A stretch of DNA of 10,977 nucleotides, taken from the NCBI GenBank assembly GCA_011052165.1, contig DRJN01000070.1, positions 1 to 10,977 on the forward strand. The letters are read 5' to 3'. Positions 1-8,409 of the stretch are shown piece by piece. The translations under genes were made by a program, and so were the position numbers. The notes beneath the pieces were generated by a model that worked only from the letters and a program-made list of their open reading frames with translations, searched no databases and was not told the DNA's origin. Source of the DNA: Gammaproteobacteria bacterium (GTDB taxonomy: Bacteria > Pseudomonadota > Gammaproteobacteria > UBA6429 > Thiohalophilaceae). Position 1 is the first letter of the stretch, and every line of letters begins with the position of its first letter.

Positions 1-1080
1 CCTGCCCCTGTTGCCGCCAAGGAAGCCAAAAAACAAACGGTCATAGCCAAACCTGATTCTGAACCTGAGCCGCCTCAGGTGCCAGCACCCGCACTCCCGG
101 CGACCTCCATAATTATTTCTGACATCAGCCCGAATCCCGTCAACAGCAGCCGCAAACCGCAAACCATTGCCATTCTCGGCAAGCATTTCAGCAAGGACAT
201 GAACGTCACCGTGTTCTGGTCCGGCGGACACAAGATCCTTTCAGGCCGCCAGATCAACATCATCAGCCCCACTGAAATGGAGTTGCACATCACCGTTGGC
301 CGTAACCCGGACACCTGGAAAGTCCGTCTGCAGGATCCCCTTAGCAAACAGACAGTCGAGGCCCGTTTTAAAGTCGTGGGCGCAACAGCGTTGAAAACCC
401 GCCAACCCGCCAACCACCTCCAACGGGGATTCAATGGCAAAAACTGGATTACAAAGCAAAATCCAAAGCACTTCACTCTGCAACTGCTGAGCAGTCAGCA
501 TAAAAACAGCCTGCTGGCCTTTGCCAAACGGCACGGGTTGCGGGAGGATCTTGCCTGGTTTGCCCGCCTGCACAACCGGCATCCCTGGTATGCGCTGATC
601 CAGGGCCGGTATCCTGACCGCGCGCAAGCGAAACGCGCGGCCAACATGATGATTAAAAATATTCCCACCCTCAAGCCCTGGATCCGTCCCTTCGCCGATA
701 TTCAGAAAATCATCCACCAAGAGGCCGTCACGCCTCCTCCAGCCGCGATTGACACCCCCTCGAGACCGCCGTCATCGCCCAATGATAAAACCAGCAACGC
801 CGCCTGGCTCTGGAGCCAGGATCCCAGCCATTACACCCTGCAACTCCTCGGCGGCCGGACCGAAGCCGGCATTCTGCATTTTATCCGGCAACACAAACTT
901 GCCGGCAAAGCCGTTTATTACCGCACCCTCCGCAATAAGCGTCCCTGGTACATCCTGGTTTATAATAACTACCCTGATCATGCCAGGGCCAAAGCCGCCA
1001 TCGCGAACCTGCCTGGCAGCCTGCACAAAACCCGCCCCTGGCCGCGCAGTTTTGCCAGTATTCAGGCCGAACTCCAGTAG
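1..1080 (+). CDS. DamX-like protein with IPT/TIG-like and two SPOR domains (5'-truncated)
   Basis: The frame is open from base 1 to the TAG at 1078-1080, so the true start lies upstream; the GTG at 79 is probably an internal valine. About 359 residues are visible. Codons 1-35 are a Pro/Ala/Lys-rich linker. About bases 106-385 fit an IPT/TIG immunoglobulin-like fold (ISPNPV, then TIAILGKHF, then a VRLQDP strand). Two SPOR repeats follow, near 445-720 and 799-1077. Each has a TLQLL strand, a [R/K]PWY- or HPWY-type motif followed by the last strands, and a final PW.R.F..IQ segment, as in DamX. SPOR domains bind denuded septal peptidoglycan, so the C-terminus should be periplasmic. In Pseudomonas the gene before gltB encodes a protein with an AAA+ ATPase (ExeA-like) N-terminus and SPOR C-terminus; by analogy the missing part may hold an ATPase and a membrane helix, but that is inference. 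Confidence 0.85.
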   Translation, partial: PAPVAAKEAKKQTVIAKPDSEPEPPQVPAPALPATSIIISDISPNPVNSSRKPQTIAILGKHFSKDMNVTVFWSGGHKILSGRQINIISPTEMELHITVGRNPDTWKVRLQDPLSKQTVEARFKVVGATALKTRQPANHLQRGFNGKNWITKQNPKHFTLQLLSSQHKNSLLAFAKRHGLREDLAWFARLHNRHPWYALIQGRYPDRAQAKRAANMMIKNIPTLKPWIRPFADIQKIIHQEAVTPPPAAIDTPSRPPSSPNDKTSNAAWLWSQDPSHYTLQLLGGRTEAGILHFIRQHKLAGKAVYYRTLRNKRPWYILVYNNYPDHARAKAAIANLPGSLHKTRPWPRSFASIQAELQ

Positions 1081-1094
1081 GTTTCTCCCGCCAA

Positions 1095-1136
1095 TGATGG
1101 GTAGAGCGAAGCGCGAAGTCCAGGGAAAACCCATCA
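1095..1136. repeat. Intergenic hairpin element between the SPOR gene and gltB
   Basis: TGATGGGT at 1095-1102 is the exact reverse complement of ACCCATCA at 1129-1136, with 26 bases between; one further base pairs beyond a mismatch. The interior contains GAGCGAAGCG. Short palindromes with GATGGGT ends and a cgcttcgct-type interior are, from memory, common dispersed intergenic elements in gammaproteobacteria. It lies 14 bases after the stop of the SPOR gene, so it could form a hairpin at the 3' end of that mRNA. No T-tract follows, so a classical terminator is doubtful. Confidence 0.5.
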
Positions 1137-1187
1137 ATCTTTGATTGAAAACACCGGCTTTCCGTGGGGTACAAAGTCATGGGGAGA

Positions 1188-1217
1188 TTGAAGCCTGGCG
1201 ACTGGATCCGGTATACT
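1188..1217 (+). promoter_or_regulatory. Candidate sigma70-type promoter for gltB
   Basis: TTGAAG at 1188-1193 and TATACT at 1212-1217 are separated by 18 bases. The second box matches the -10 consensus at five of six positions and the first matches the -35 consensus at four of six. Transcription would start near 1223-1225, leaving a leader of about 38 bases before gltB. The position fits the gene, but no experimental support is available and other regulators of glutamate synthase were not recognised. Confidence 0.45.
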
Positions 1218-1230
1218 GCTTGGCCCTTTT

Positions 1231-1245
1231 GCCTGTGAACCAGGC
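1231..1245 (+). promoter_or_regulatory. Small hairpin in the gltB leader
   Basis: GCCTG at 1231-1235 pairs with CAGGC at 1241-1245 around a five-base loop. CAGG at 1241-1244 could instead pair with CCTG at 1251-1254, next to the AAGG (1255-1258) that may serve as ribosome binding site. The two pairings exclude each other. The stems are short and could be chance. Confidence 0.2.
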
Positions 1246-1261
1246 GAGCACCTGAAGGTTA

Positions 1262-4200
1262 TTGAAGCAAGGTATCAGAATCCGAGTGAGTACACAGCCC
1301 AAGCTAGAAAACAGTCTCTATCGTCCTGAATTTGAACGGGATAATTGTGGTTTTGGCCTGATTGCCCAGATGGATGGCAACGCCAGTCACTGGTTGCTGG
1401 AAACCGCCATTGGCGCACTGGCCCGGCTGACCCACCGTGGCGCCGTCGCCGCCGATGGCAAAACCGGCGACGGTTGCGGCCTGCTGCTAAAAAAGCCCGA
1501 CAGCTTCCTGCGATCGGTCGCCGAAGAACAGGGCTTCGCCCTGACGCCGCTCTACGCGGTAGGCATGGTCTTCCTGAATACCGAAACGGATCTGGCTAAC
1601 AGCGCTCGCCAAATCCTTGAATCTGAACTGAAAAAAGAAGGACTGGACGTTCCTGGCTGGCGCGTGACGCCCACCGACACACGCGCCTGTGGCGAAGAAG
1701 CCCTGAAAACCCTGCCCCAAATCGAACAGATTTTCGTCAATGCTGCCGAGGGCATGGACGCGATCACGTTTGAACGTCACCTGTATATCGCCCGCCGCCG
1801 CAGCGAAAAGATCATCGAACAGAACGATGAAATATTCTACGTCCCCAGCCTGTCCTCCTCGGTGATTGCCTACAAGGGCCTGGTGATGCCGGAAAATCTG
1901 CCGATCTTCTATCAGGATCTGAATAATCCGAAAATGGAATCGGCCACCGCCGTCTTCCACCAGCGTTTCTCCACGAACACCTGGCCCCAGTGGCGCCTGG
2001 CCCAGCCCTTCCGCTACCTGGCCCACAATGGCGAAATCAATACGATTCAGGGCAACCGCAACTGGTCGGTCGCACGCGGCCACAAGTTTGAATCGCCGCA
2101 TATTCCCATGGAAGATGTGCGCCCGCTGGTGTCCATGGGCGGCTCCGACTCCAACAGTCTGGACAACATGCTCGAAGCCCTGCTCGCCGGGGGCATGGAC
2201 ATTTTCCGCGCCATGCGCCTGCTGATTCCCCCCGCCTGGCAGAACGTCAACACCATGGACGCCGATCTGCGCGCGTTCTACGAATATAACTCCATGCACA
2301 TGGAACCCTGGGACGGGCCGGCCGGGATCGTCATGACCGATGGCCGCTACGCCGCCTGTTCCATGGACAGAAACGGCCTGCGCCCGGCGCGCTGGGTAAT
2401 CACCAAAGATCGGCATATCACCCTGGCCTCTGAAATCGGCGTCTATGACTACGCACCGCAAGACGTGCTCAGCAAAGGCCGTCTGAGACCCGGGCAGATG
2501 GTCGCCGTGGATACCCAGACGGGTGAATTGTTATTCCCGGAAGATATCGATACCCGCCTGAAAACCGCCCAGCCTTACAAGGAGTGGATTGCCGGTCGTT
2601 CCCTGCGCCTGAAATCGAAACTGTCCGAGGAAAGCTGTGACAGTCTACTTTCTACTCAAGAGGCCGAGATATATCAAAAAATGTTTCAGGTCACCTTCGA
2701 GGAGCGCGATCAGATCATTCGGCCACTGGCGGAAAACGGCCTGGAAGCCATTGGCTCCATGGGCGATGACACGCCTTTCCCGGTACTCTCACGCAAGCTG
2801 CGCTCGCTCTATGATTATTTTCGCCAGCAGTTCGCCCAGGTTACCAACCCCCCCATCGATCCCATTCGTGAACAGGTGGTGATGTCGCTGGAAACCTGTT
2901 TCGGTTGTGAGCGCAACATGTTCGAGGAAACTCCGGAACATGCGGATCGCCTGCTGGTAGACTCACCGGTGTTGTCCAGCAGCAAGTTCCACCAGCTACT
3001 CGCCCTGGGTGCAAAAAATCCCGATTACGCCCACCGGCGCATCGACCTTAACCGGCCGCTGAAACAAAGTCTTGAGGATGCCTTACAGGCAATATGCGAC
3101 GAAGCAGTGGCGGCCGTTAAAAAGGGCGTGGTGATCCTGGTCATCAGCGACTTTGGTATTGGGAAAGACAGCCTGCCGGTACATGCTCTGCTCGCCACTG
3201 GCGCCATCCATCACCAACTAATTGCCGAAGGTCTGCGCTGCGACGCTAACATCATGGTGGAAACCGGCAGTGCGCGCGACGCCCACCATTTCGCCACTCT
3301 CATTGGCTACGGCGCCACGGCCGTACACCCCTATCTGGCCTATGAAGTCATCCGCGATCTGGTGCGCTCAGGCGAAATCAGCGAGAAGGATGCCTGTAGA
3401 CTGGATGCCCAGTACCGCAAGGGCATCAACAAGGGGCTGTACAAAATCACCTCAAAAATGGGCATTTCCACCATTTCCAGTTACCGTGGCGCACAACTGT
3501 TTGAATCGGTTGGCCTGCACCAGGATGTAGTGGAACGCTGCTTCAAAGGCACCACCAACCGGGTACAGGGCGCACGCTTTGAGGATCTCGAAGTCGAACA
3601 ACGCAGCTTGCACCAGTTGGCCTGGAACCCTCACAAAGCGATTGAACAGGGGGGCCTGCTGAAATTCATCCATGGCGGCGAAGAACACGCCTATAACCCG
3701 GATGTGGTGCTCACCTTGCAAAAAGCCGTCAAGACCGGCGATTATAAAATATACCAGGACTATGCCCGGCAGGTGAATCAGCGTCCGGTGCTGTCGTTGC
3801 GTGACTTACTGAAACTGCGGGAGGATACCCCCGCTATTGCCCTGGAGGAAGTCGAAGCGGAAGAAGATATTCTCATGCGTTTTGACTCCGCTGCCATGAG
3901 CCTGGGCGCACTCTCGCCGGAAGCCCATGAAACCCTGGCCGAGGCCATGAACCGTCTCGGTGGACGGTCCAATTCGGGGGAGGGTGGCGAAGATCCCGTT
4001 CGCTACGGCACACCAAAACGCTCCAAGATCAAACAGGTCGCTTCCGGTCGCTTTGGCGTCACCCCGGCCTATCTGCGCTCCGCCGAGGTGCTGCAGATCA
4101 AGGTTGCCCAGGGCGCCAAGCCCGGCGAAGGCGGCCAGCTTCCCGGCCACAAGGTCAACGATTTGATTGCCGAACTGCGTTACTGTAAAACCGGCGTGGG

Positions 4201-5755
4201 ACTGATCTCGCCGCCGCCGCACCACGATATCTACTCCATCGAGGATCTGGCCCAGCTTATTTTTGATCTCAAACAGGTCAACCCACAGGCCCTGGTTTCA
4301 GTGAAACTCGTCGCCGAGGCGGGTGTCGGCACCATCGCCGCCGGCGTGGCCAAAGCCTATGCCGATCTCATCACCATTTCCGGCTATGACGGCGGCACCG
4401 CCGCCTCGCCCCTGGCCTCGGTCAAATACGCAGGCGGTCCCTGGGAACTGGGACTGTCCGAAACGCACCAGTTGCTACGCGCGAACGATCTGCGTGACAA
4501 AGTGCGTCTGCAAGCCGACGGCGGCCTGAAAACCGGGCTGGACGTGATTAAAGCCGCCATTCTGGGGGCGGAAAGTTTCGGTTTCGGTACCGGGCCGATG
4601 ATCTCCATGGGCTGCAAATATCTGCGTATCTGTCACCTCAATAATTGCGCCACCGGCATCGCCACCCAGGACAATGTCCTGCGCGGCGAGCATTTCATCG
4701 GTCAGGTGGAGATGGTGATGAATTATTTCCGCTTCATCACCCGTGAGGTACGTGAACTGCTGGCAAAACTGGGTTGCCGCAAATTCACCGATCTCATTGG
4801 CCGCACCGATTTGCTGGAGCTGCTTGAAGGCGACACTGCCAAGCAGAAGAACCTGGATCTGGGGCCGCTGCTCAGTGACGGTGGCGTACCCGACGACAAG
4901 CCCCAATTCTGCACCGAACCTCACAACGACCCCTTTGACAAAGGCGAGTTGGCCGAGCAAATGGTGGCCGATGCGCTGTCGGCGATTGAAACCCTGTCCG
5001 GCGGTGAATTTCGCTATCGCGTGCAGAATATTCATCGCTCCATTGGCGCACGCCTGTCCGGTGAAATCGCCGTACGCCACGGCAACACCGGTATGGAAGA
5101 TACGCCCATCATTCTGACACTCACCGGCACCGCTGGGCAGAGTTTCGGCGTCTGGAACGCAGGGGGGCTGCACATGTACCTCGAAGGCGACGCCAATGAT
5201 TATGTCGGCAAGGGTATGGCCGGCGGCAAACTGGTACTGCGCCACCCCAAAGACAGCCAGTTTGATTCCGCCGACACCCCGATTATGGGCAACACCTGTC
5301 TCTACGGGGCCACCGGCGGCAAACTGTTCGCGGCCGGTGCGGCCGGTGAACGTTTTGCCGTGCGTAACTCCGGCTGTCACGCGGTCGTGGAAAGCATCGG
5401 CGATCACGGCTGCGAATACATGACCGGCGGCACCGTCACCGTACTCGGCAACACCGGTATCAATTTCGGCGCTGGCATGACCGGCGGCTTCGCCTATGTC
5501 TATGATGAAGCCGGCCGGTTTGCCGACTGCATCAACCAGGACATTAATATCCAGCGCATCGCCTCTGAGCACATGGAGGCCTATCGTAACCACCTGCGCG
5601 ACGTACTGGAAGAATTTGTGCGTGAAACCGACAGCCGGCATGGCCAGATCATTCTCGACAACTTTACTGATACGGCAAGTAAATTCTGGCTGGTCACACC
5701 GAAAGCCGCCTCCCTGGAAGATCTGCTGGAGGATCTGCAACGAGCCGCCGCTTAA
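1262..5755 (+). CDS. gltB: Glutamate synthase (NADPH) large subunit
   Basis: The 1497-residue product is the alpha subunit of GOGAT, which hydrolyses glutamine and passes ammonia to 2-oxoglutarate. Its length is close to the E. coli protein. The class II glutamine amidotransferase domain starts at Cys29 in NCGFGLIA, the expected nucleophile after propeptide removal; HNGEINT lies at 255-261 and GGSDSN follows. The central domain covers roughly 480-840. The FMN/2-oxoglutarate synthase domain runs from about 874 to 1200 and includes PGEGGQLPGHKV near 954-965. Cys1118, Cys1124 and Cys1129 have the C-x5-C-x4-C spacing of the 3Fe-4S cluster ligands. The GXGXG beta-helix covers about 1290-1420. No ATG is available: a TGA at 1253 closes the frame upstream, leaving TTG 1262 or GTG 1286 before the catalytic Cys. 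TTG has AAGG three bases upstream; GTG has AAGG 13 bases upstream, so the start is unsettled. It pairs functionally with gltD downstream. Confidence 0.98.
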   Translation: MKQGIRIRVSTQPKLENSLYRPEFERDNCGFGLIAQMDGNASHWLLETAIGALARLTHRGAVAADGKTGDGCGLLLKKPDSFLRSVAEEQGFALTPLYAVGMVFLNTETDLANSARQILESELKKEGLDVPGWRVTPTDTRACGEEALKTLPQIEQIFVNAAEGMDAITFERHLYIARRRSEKIIEQNDEIFYVPSLSSSVIAYKGLVMPENLPIFYQDLNNPKMESATAVFHQRFSTNTWPQWRLAQPFRYLAHNGEINTIQGNRNWSVARGHKFESPHIPMEDVRPLVSMGGSDSNSLDNMLEALLAGGMDIFRAMRLLIPPAWQNVNTMDADLRAFYEYNSMHMEPWDGPAGIVMTDGRYAACSMDRNGLRPARWVITKDRHITLASEIGVYDYAPQDVLSKGRLRPGQMVAVDTQTGELLFPEDIDTRLKTAQPYKEWIAGRSLRLKSKLSEESCDSLLSTQEAEIYQKMFQVTFEERDQIIRPLAENGLEAIGSMGDDTPFPVLSRKLRSLYDYFRQQFAQVTNPPIDPIREQVVMSLETCFGCERNMFEETPEHADRLLVDSPVLSSSKFHQLLALGAKNPDYAHRRIDLNRPLKQSLEDALQAICDEAVAAVKKGVVILVISDFGIGKDSLPVHALLATGAIHHQLIAEGLRCDANIMVETGSARDAHHFATLIGYGATAVHPYLAYEVIRDLVRSGEISEKDACRLDAQYRKGINKGLYKITSKMGISTISSYRGAQLFESVGLHQDVVERCFKGTTNRVQGARFEDLEVEQRSLHQLAWNPHKAIEQGGLLKFIHGGEEHAYNPDVVLTLQKAVKTGDYKIYQDYARQVNQRPVLSLRDLLKLREDTPAIALEEVEAEEDILMRFDSAAMSLGALSPEAHETLAEAMNRLGGRSNSGEGGEDPVRYGTPKRSKIKQVASGRFGVTPAYLRSAEVLQIKVAQGAKPGEGGQLPGHKVNDLIAELRYCKTGVGLISPPPHHDIYSIEDLAQLIFDLKQVNPQALVSVKLVAEAGVGTIAAGVAKAYADLITISGYDGGTAASPLASVKYAGGPWELGLSETHQLLRANDLRDKVRLQADGGLKTGLDVIKAAILGAESFGFGTGPMISMGCKYLRICHLNNCATGIATQDNVLRGEHFIGQVEMVMNYFRFITREVRELLAKLGCRKFTDLIGRTDLLELLEGDTAKQKNLDLGPLLSDGGVPDDKPQFCTEPHNDPFDKGELAEQMVADALSAIETLSGGEFRYRVQNIHRSIGARLSGEIAVRHGNTGMEDTPIILTLTGTAGQSFGVWNAGGLHMYLEGDANDYVGKGMAGGKLVLRHPKDSQFDSADTPIMGNTCLYGATGGKLFAAGAAGERFAVRNSGCHAVVESIGDHGCEYMTGGTVTVLGNTGINFGAGMTGGFAYVYDEAGRFADCINQDINIQRIASEHMEAYRNHLRDVLEEFVRETDSRHGQIILDNFTDTASKFWLVTPKAASLEDLLEDLQRAAA

Positions 5756-5783
5756 CAGCGGTCACTCGCGGGTAGATAAACCA

Positions 5784-5804
5784 CCCCGCCGCAAGCGGGC
5801 GGGG
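5784..5804. repeat. GC-rich hairpin after gltB
   Basis: CCCCGCC at 5784-5790 and GGCGGGG at 5798-5804 form a 7-bp stem around a seven-base loop containing GCAAGC. TATTAAATT follows, not a run of T, so this is at best a weak terminator or a processing/attenuation site within a gltB-gltD transcript. A related hairpin lies 28 bases downstream. Confidence 0.55.
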
Positions 5805-5832
5805 TATTAAATTGTCAGGTGCCGATGGGTTT

Positions 5833-5846
5833 CGCTGCAAGCAGCG
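5833..5846. repeat. Second, related hairpin before gltD
   Basis: CGCTG at 5833-5837 pairs with CAGCG at 5842-5846 around the tetraloop CAAG. The GGGG and AATTAAA that follow resemble the GGGG-TATTAAA after the first hairpin, suggesting two diverged copies of one unit. Just upstream, GATGGGTTTCGCTGC (5824-5838) resembles an arm of the element found before gltB. It ends about 43 bases before the gltD start. Confidence 0.45.
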
Positions 5847-5889
5847 GGGAATTAAACTCTCAGAGATTAAATAACCAGAAACTGATTTT

Positions 5890-7296
5890 ATGGGTAATAA
5901 CTTTCAATTCATTCAGATTAAGCGCCTCAATCCGGACAAGAAACCGGCGAAAGAGCGCACAAAAGAGTACCGTGAAATTTACGGTCAGTTCGATGCTGAA
6001 CACGCCGCCGAACAGGCGGATCGCTGCCTGGCCTGCGGCAATCCCTATTGTGAATGGAAATGTCCCGTACACAACTATATTCCCAACTGGCTCAAGCTGA
6101 TCGCTGAAGGTAATATCATCGAAGCCGCTGAACTCTGCCATCGTACTAATTCCCTGCCGGAAATATGTGGTCGCGTGTGCCCGCATGACCGGCTTTGCGA
6201 AGGCGCCTGTACCCTCAACGATGGCTTTGGTGCCGTCACTATCGGTGCCATTGAAAAATATATTACCGATATCGCCTTTTCTCAGGGCTGGCGGCCGGAT
6301 CTTTCACGCGTCCGTAACTCAGGCAAACGCGTGGCGATTATCGGCGCTGGCCCCGCCGGTCTCAGTTGTGCTGACGTGCTGGCGCGCAACGGTGTAACGC
6401 CCGTAGTGTATGATCGCAATCCTGAGATCGGGGGCCTGCTGACCTTCGGCATTCCCGAATTCAAACTGGGAAAAGAAGTCGTCAGGATCCGCCGCCAGGT
6501 ACTCGAAGGCATGGGGGTGGAGTTTGTTCTCGATACCGACGTCGGCAAGGGAATCACTCTGGAACAACTCATGACCGAATATGATGCGGTGTTCATGGGC
6601 ATGGGCACCTACCGTTACATGAAAGGCGGCTTCCCCGGCGAAGATCTGCCCGGCGTCTATGAGGCGCTGCCATTTCTGATCTCTAACGTCAACCGCTGTC
6701 TGAAACTGGAAAAGAATCCTTCTGACTTCGTTAACATGGACAGCAAACATGTGGTCGTACTCGGCGGCGGCGATACTGCGATGGACTGCACTCGCACCGC
6801 CATTCGCCAGGGCGCCTTCTCGGTCACTTGCGCCTACCGTCGTGATGAAGCCAACATGCCCGGCTCCAGGCGCGAAGTCGCCAACGCCCGCGAGGAAGGC
6901 GTACAGTTCCTCTGGAACCGCCAGCCTGTCGAGATCGTCGGCAATGGACGTGTCGAGGGCGTCAAAGTCGTCAACACTCAACTGGGCGAACCGGACGAGC
7001 GCGGACGCCGTCGGCCGGAACCCGTTCCCGGCTCCGAAGAAATTATCATGGCCGACGCAGTTATTATCGCCTTTGGTTTTCGACCCAGCCCGCCCGACTG
7101 GCTGGTTGCGCACGGCATCGAACTGGATGAACACGGCCGGGTAAAAGCGCCGTCGGCGCAAACTTTTAGACACCAAACGACCAACCCCAAAGTCTTTGCC
7201 GGTGGCGATATGGTGCGCGGTTCGGATCTGGTCGTCACCGCCGTTTACGAAGGCCGCCAGGCGGCCGAAGGCATACTCAATTATCTCAACGTCTAA
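5890..7296 (+). CDS. gltD: Glutamate synthase (NADPH) small subunit
   Basis: The 468-residue product is the beta subunit of GOGAT: it takes electrons from NADPH through FAD and passes them via iron-sulfur clusters to GltB. Length matches the family (E. coli about 472). The N-terminus has the cysteine sets expected for two 4Fe-4S clusters: Cys46, 49, 54, 58 and Cys93, 97, 103, 107. The FAD Rossmann motif GAGPAG is at 152-157. A second nucleotide motif, GGGDTA at 292-297, fits NADPH binding. A third conserved block, FAGGD followed by VVTAVYEGRQAA, closes the FAD site near the C-terminus. The ATG at 5890 gives the expected N-terminus, but no clear Shine-Dalgarno precedes it, so translation may depend on A/T-rich leader sequence. 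It lies 134 bases after gltB, with two hairpins between, and 12 bases before hemE. Confidence 0.97.
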   Translation: MGNNFQFIQIKRLNPDKKPAKERTKEYREIYGQFDAEHAAEQADRCLACGNPYCEWKCPVHNYIPNWLKLIAEGNIIEAAELCHRTNSLPEICGRVCPHDRLCEGACTLNDGFGAVTIGAIEKYITDIAFSQGWRPDLSRVRNSGKRVAIIGAGPAGLSCADVLARNGVTPVVYDRNPEIGGLLTFGIPEFKLGKEVVRIRRQVLEGMGVEFVLDTDVGKGITLEQLMTEYDAVFMGMGTYRYMKGGFPGEDLPGVYEALPFLISNVNRCLKLEKNPSDFVNMDSKHVVVLGGGDTAMDCTRTAIRQGAFSVTCAYRRDEANMPGSRREVANAREEGVQFLWNRQPVEIVGNGRVEGVKVVNTQLGEPDERGRRRPEPVPGSEEIIMADAVIIAFGFRPSPPDWLVAHGIELDEHGRVKAPSAQTFRHQTTNPKVFAGGDMVRGSDLVVTAVYEGRQAAEGILNYLNV

Positions 7297-7308
7297 CTGA
7301 AAAAAAAC

Positions 7309-8373
7309 ATGAGCAAACTGAAAAACGATCGTTTCCTGCGGGCTTTGCTGAAACAGCCTGTCGACGTCACCCCCGTGTGGATGATGCGCCAGGCGGGCCG
7401 TTATTTGCCTGAATACCGCGCCATACGACAAAAGGCCGGTGACTTTATGGCGCTGTGCAAGACGCCTGAGTATGCTACCGAAGTCACTATCCAGCCGCTG
7501 GACCGCTTTGAACTGGATGCCGCGATTCTGTTCTCGGATATTCTCACCATTCCCGATGCCATGGGGATAGGGCTGTATTTTTCTGAAGGTGAAGGCCCGC
7601 GTTTCAAAGATCCGGTGCGGGACAAGGCGGCTATCGATAAACTGAGCGTACCGGACATCGGTGCTGAACTCGGTTATGTGATGGATGCGGTGAGCATGAT
7701 CCGGCGGGAACTGGATGGCCGCGCGCCCCTGATCGGCTTTACCGGCAGTCCCTGGACGCTGGCCACCTACATGGTGGAAGGCAGTAGCAGCAAAGACTAC
7801 GCAAAAGTCAAAGGCATGCTCTACGATCAGCCTTTGCAATTGCATCGCCTGCTGGATGTGCTGGCACGCACTATTGTTGAGTACCTCAATGCACAAATCG
7901 AATCCGGCGCCCAGGCGCTGATGATCTTTGACACCTGGGGCGGTGTTCTCACGACGCGTGATTATCAGGAATTTTCCCTGCGTTATATGCAGCAGATCAT
8001 CGAGGGCGTCAACCGCGAACATGAAGGTCAGCGTATCCCGCTGGTCATCTTCAGCAAAGGCGGCAATCAGTGGCTGGAAGCCCAGGCCGAAACCGGCGCC
8101 GACGCCCTGGGTCTGGACTGGACCCTTGATATCGGCCTGGCCCGCGCCCGCGTGGGCGACAAGGTTGCCCTGCAGGGCAATATGGATCCCTGTGTGCTCT
8201 ATGCCTCACCGGAACGCATTCGTCAGGAAGTGGCGGCCATTCTTGAAAGTTATGGTGCCGGCAGTGGCCATGTCTTTAACCTGGGTCACGGGATCCATCA
8301 ACATGTGGATCCCGAACGCGCCAAAGTCTTTGTCGATGCCGTACATGAACTCAGCGCGCCTTATCATACATAA
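7309..8373 (+). CDS. hemE: Uroporphyrinogen decarboxylase
   Basis: HemE removes the four acetate carboxyl groups of uroporphyrinogen III to give coproporphyrinogen III, in the cytoplasm, without a cofactor. The 354-residue length equals that of E. coli HemE. Signature PVWMMRQAGRYLPEYR lies at 22-37, holding Arg27 and Arg31 of the substrate pocket. Asp77 in LFSDIL is the conserved aspartate that coordinates the pyrrole nitrogens. GFTGSPWTLATYM begins at 143 and includes Tyr154. FSKGG, GLDW, QGNMDP and the LGHGI block with His327 complete the family pattern. The gene starts 12 bases after gltD with an A-rich spacer and no obvious Shine-Dalgarno, which suggests co-transcription and possibly translational coupling. 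The gltB-gltD-hemE order is also seen in Pseudomonas. Confidence 0.98.
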   Translation: MSKLKNDRFLRALLKQPVDVTPVWMMRQAGRYLPEYRAIRQKAGDFMALCKTPEYATEVTIQPLDRFELDAAILFSDILTIPDAMGIGLYFSEGEGPRFKDPVRDKAAIDKLSVPDIGAELGYVMDAVSMIRRELDGRAPLIGFTGSPWTLATYMVEGSSSKDYAKVKGMLYDQPLQLHRLLDVLARTIVEYLNAQIESGAQALMIFDTWGGVLTTRDYQEFSLRYMQQIIEGVNREHEGQRIPLVIFSKGGNQWLEAQAETGADALGLDWTLDIGLARARVGDKVALQGNMDPCVLYASPERIRQEVAAILESYGAGSGHVFNLGHGIHQHVDPERAKVFVDAVHELSAPYHT

Positions 8374-8409
8374 GCACCCTACTGGCTGAACTCACTTGCA
8401 GATAAGTAA

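Noticed and set aside
79..81. GTG as the start of the SPOR protein
   Set aside because: The frame is open to base 1 and the upstream codons continue the same Pro/Ala-rich linker, so it is probably an internal valine of a longer protein.
1487..2461. 324-codon open frame on the minus strand within gltB
   Set aside because: It is antisense to the amidotransferase domain and explained by GC-rich third codon positions.
4475..5740. 421-codon open frame on the minus strand within gltB
   Set aside because: It is fully antisense to the FMN and GXGXG domains of gltB and resembles no known protein.
6319..8022. 567-codon open frame on the minus strand across gltD and hemE
   Set aside because: It lies antisense to two genes with complete family signatures, spans their junction, and its translation shows no recognisable domain; it is a shadow of codon bias.
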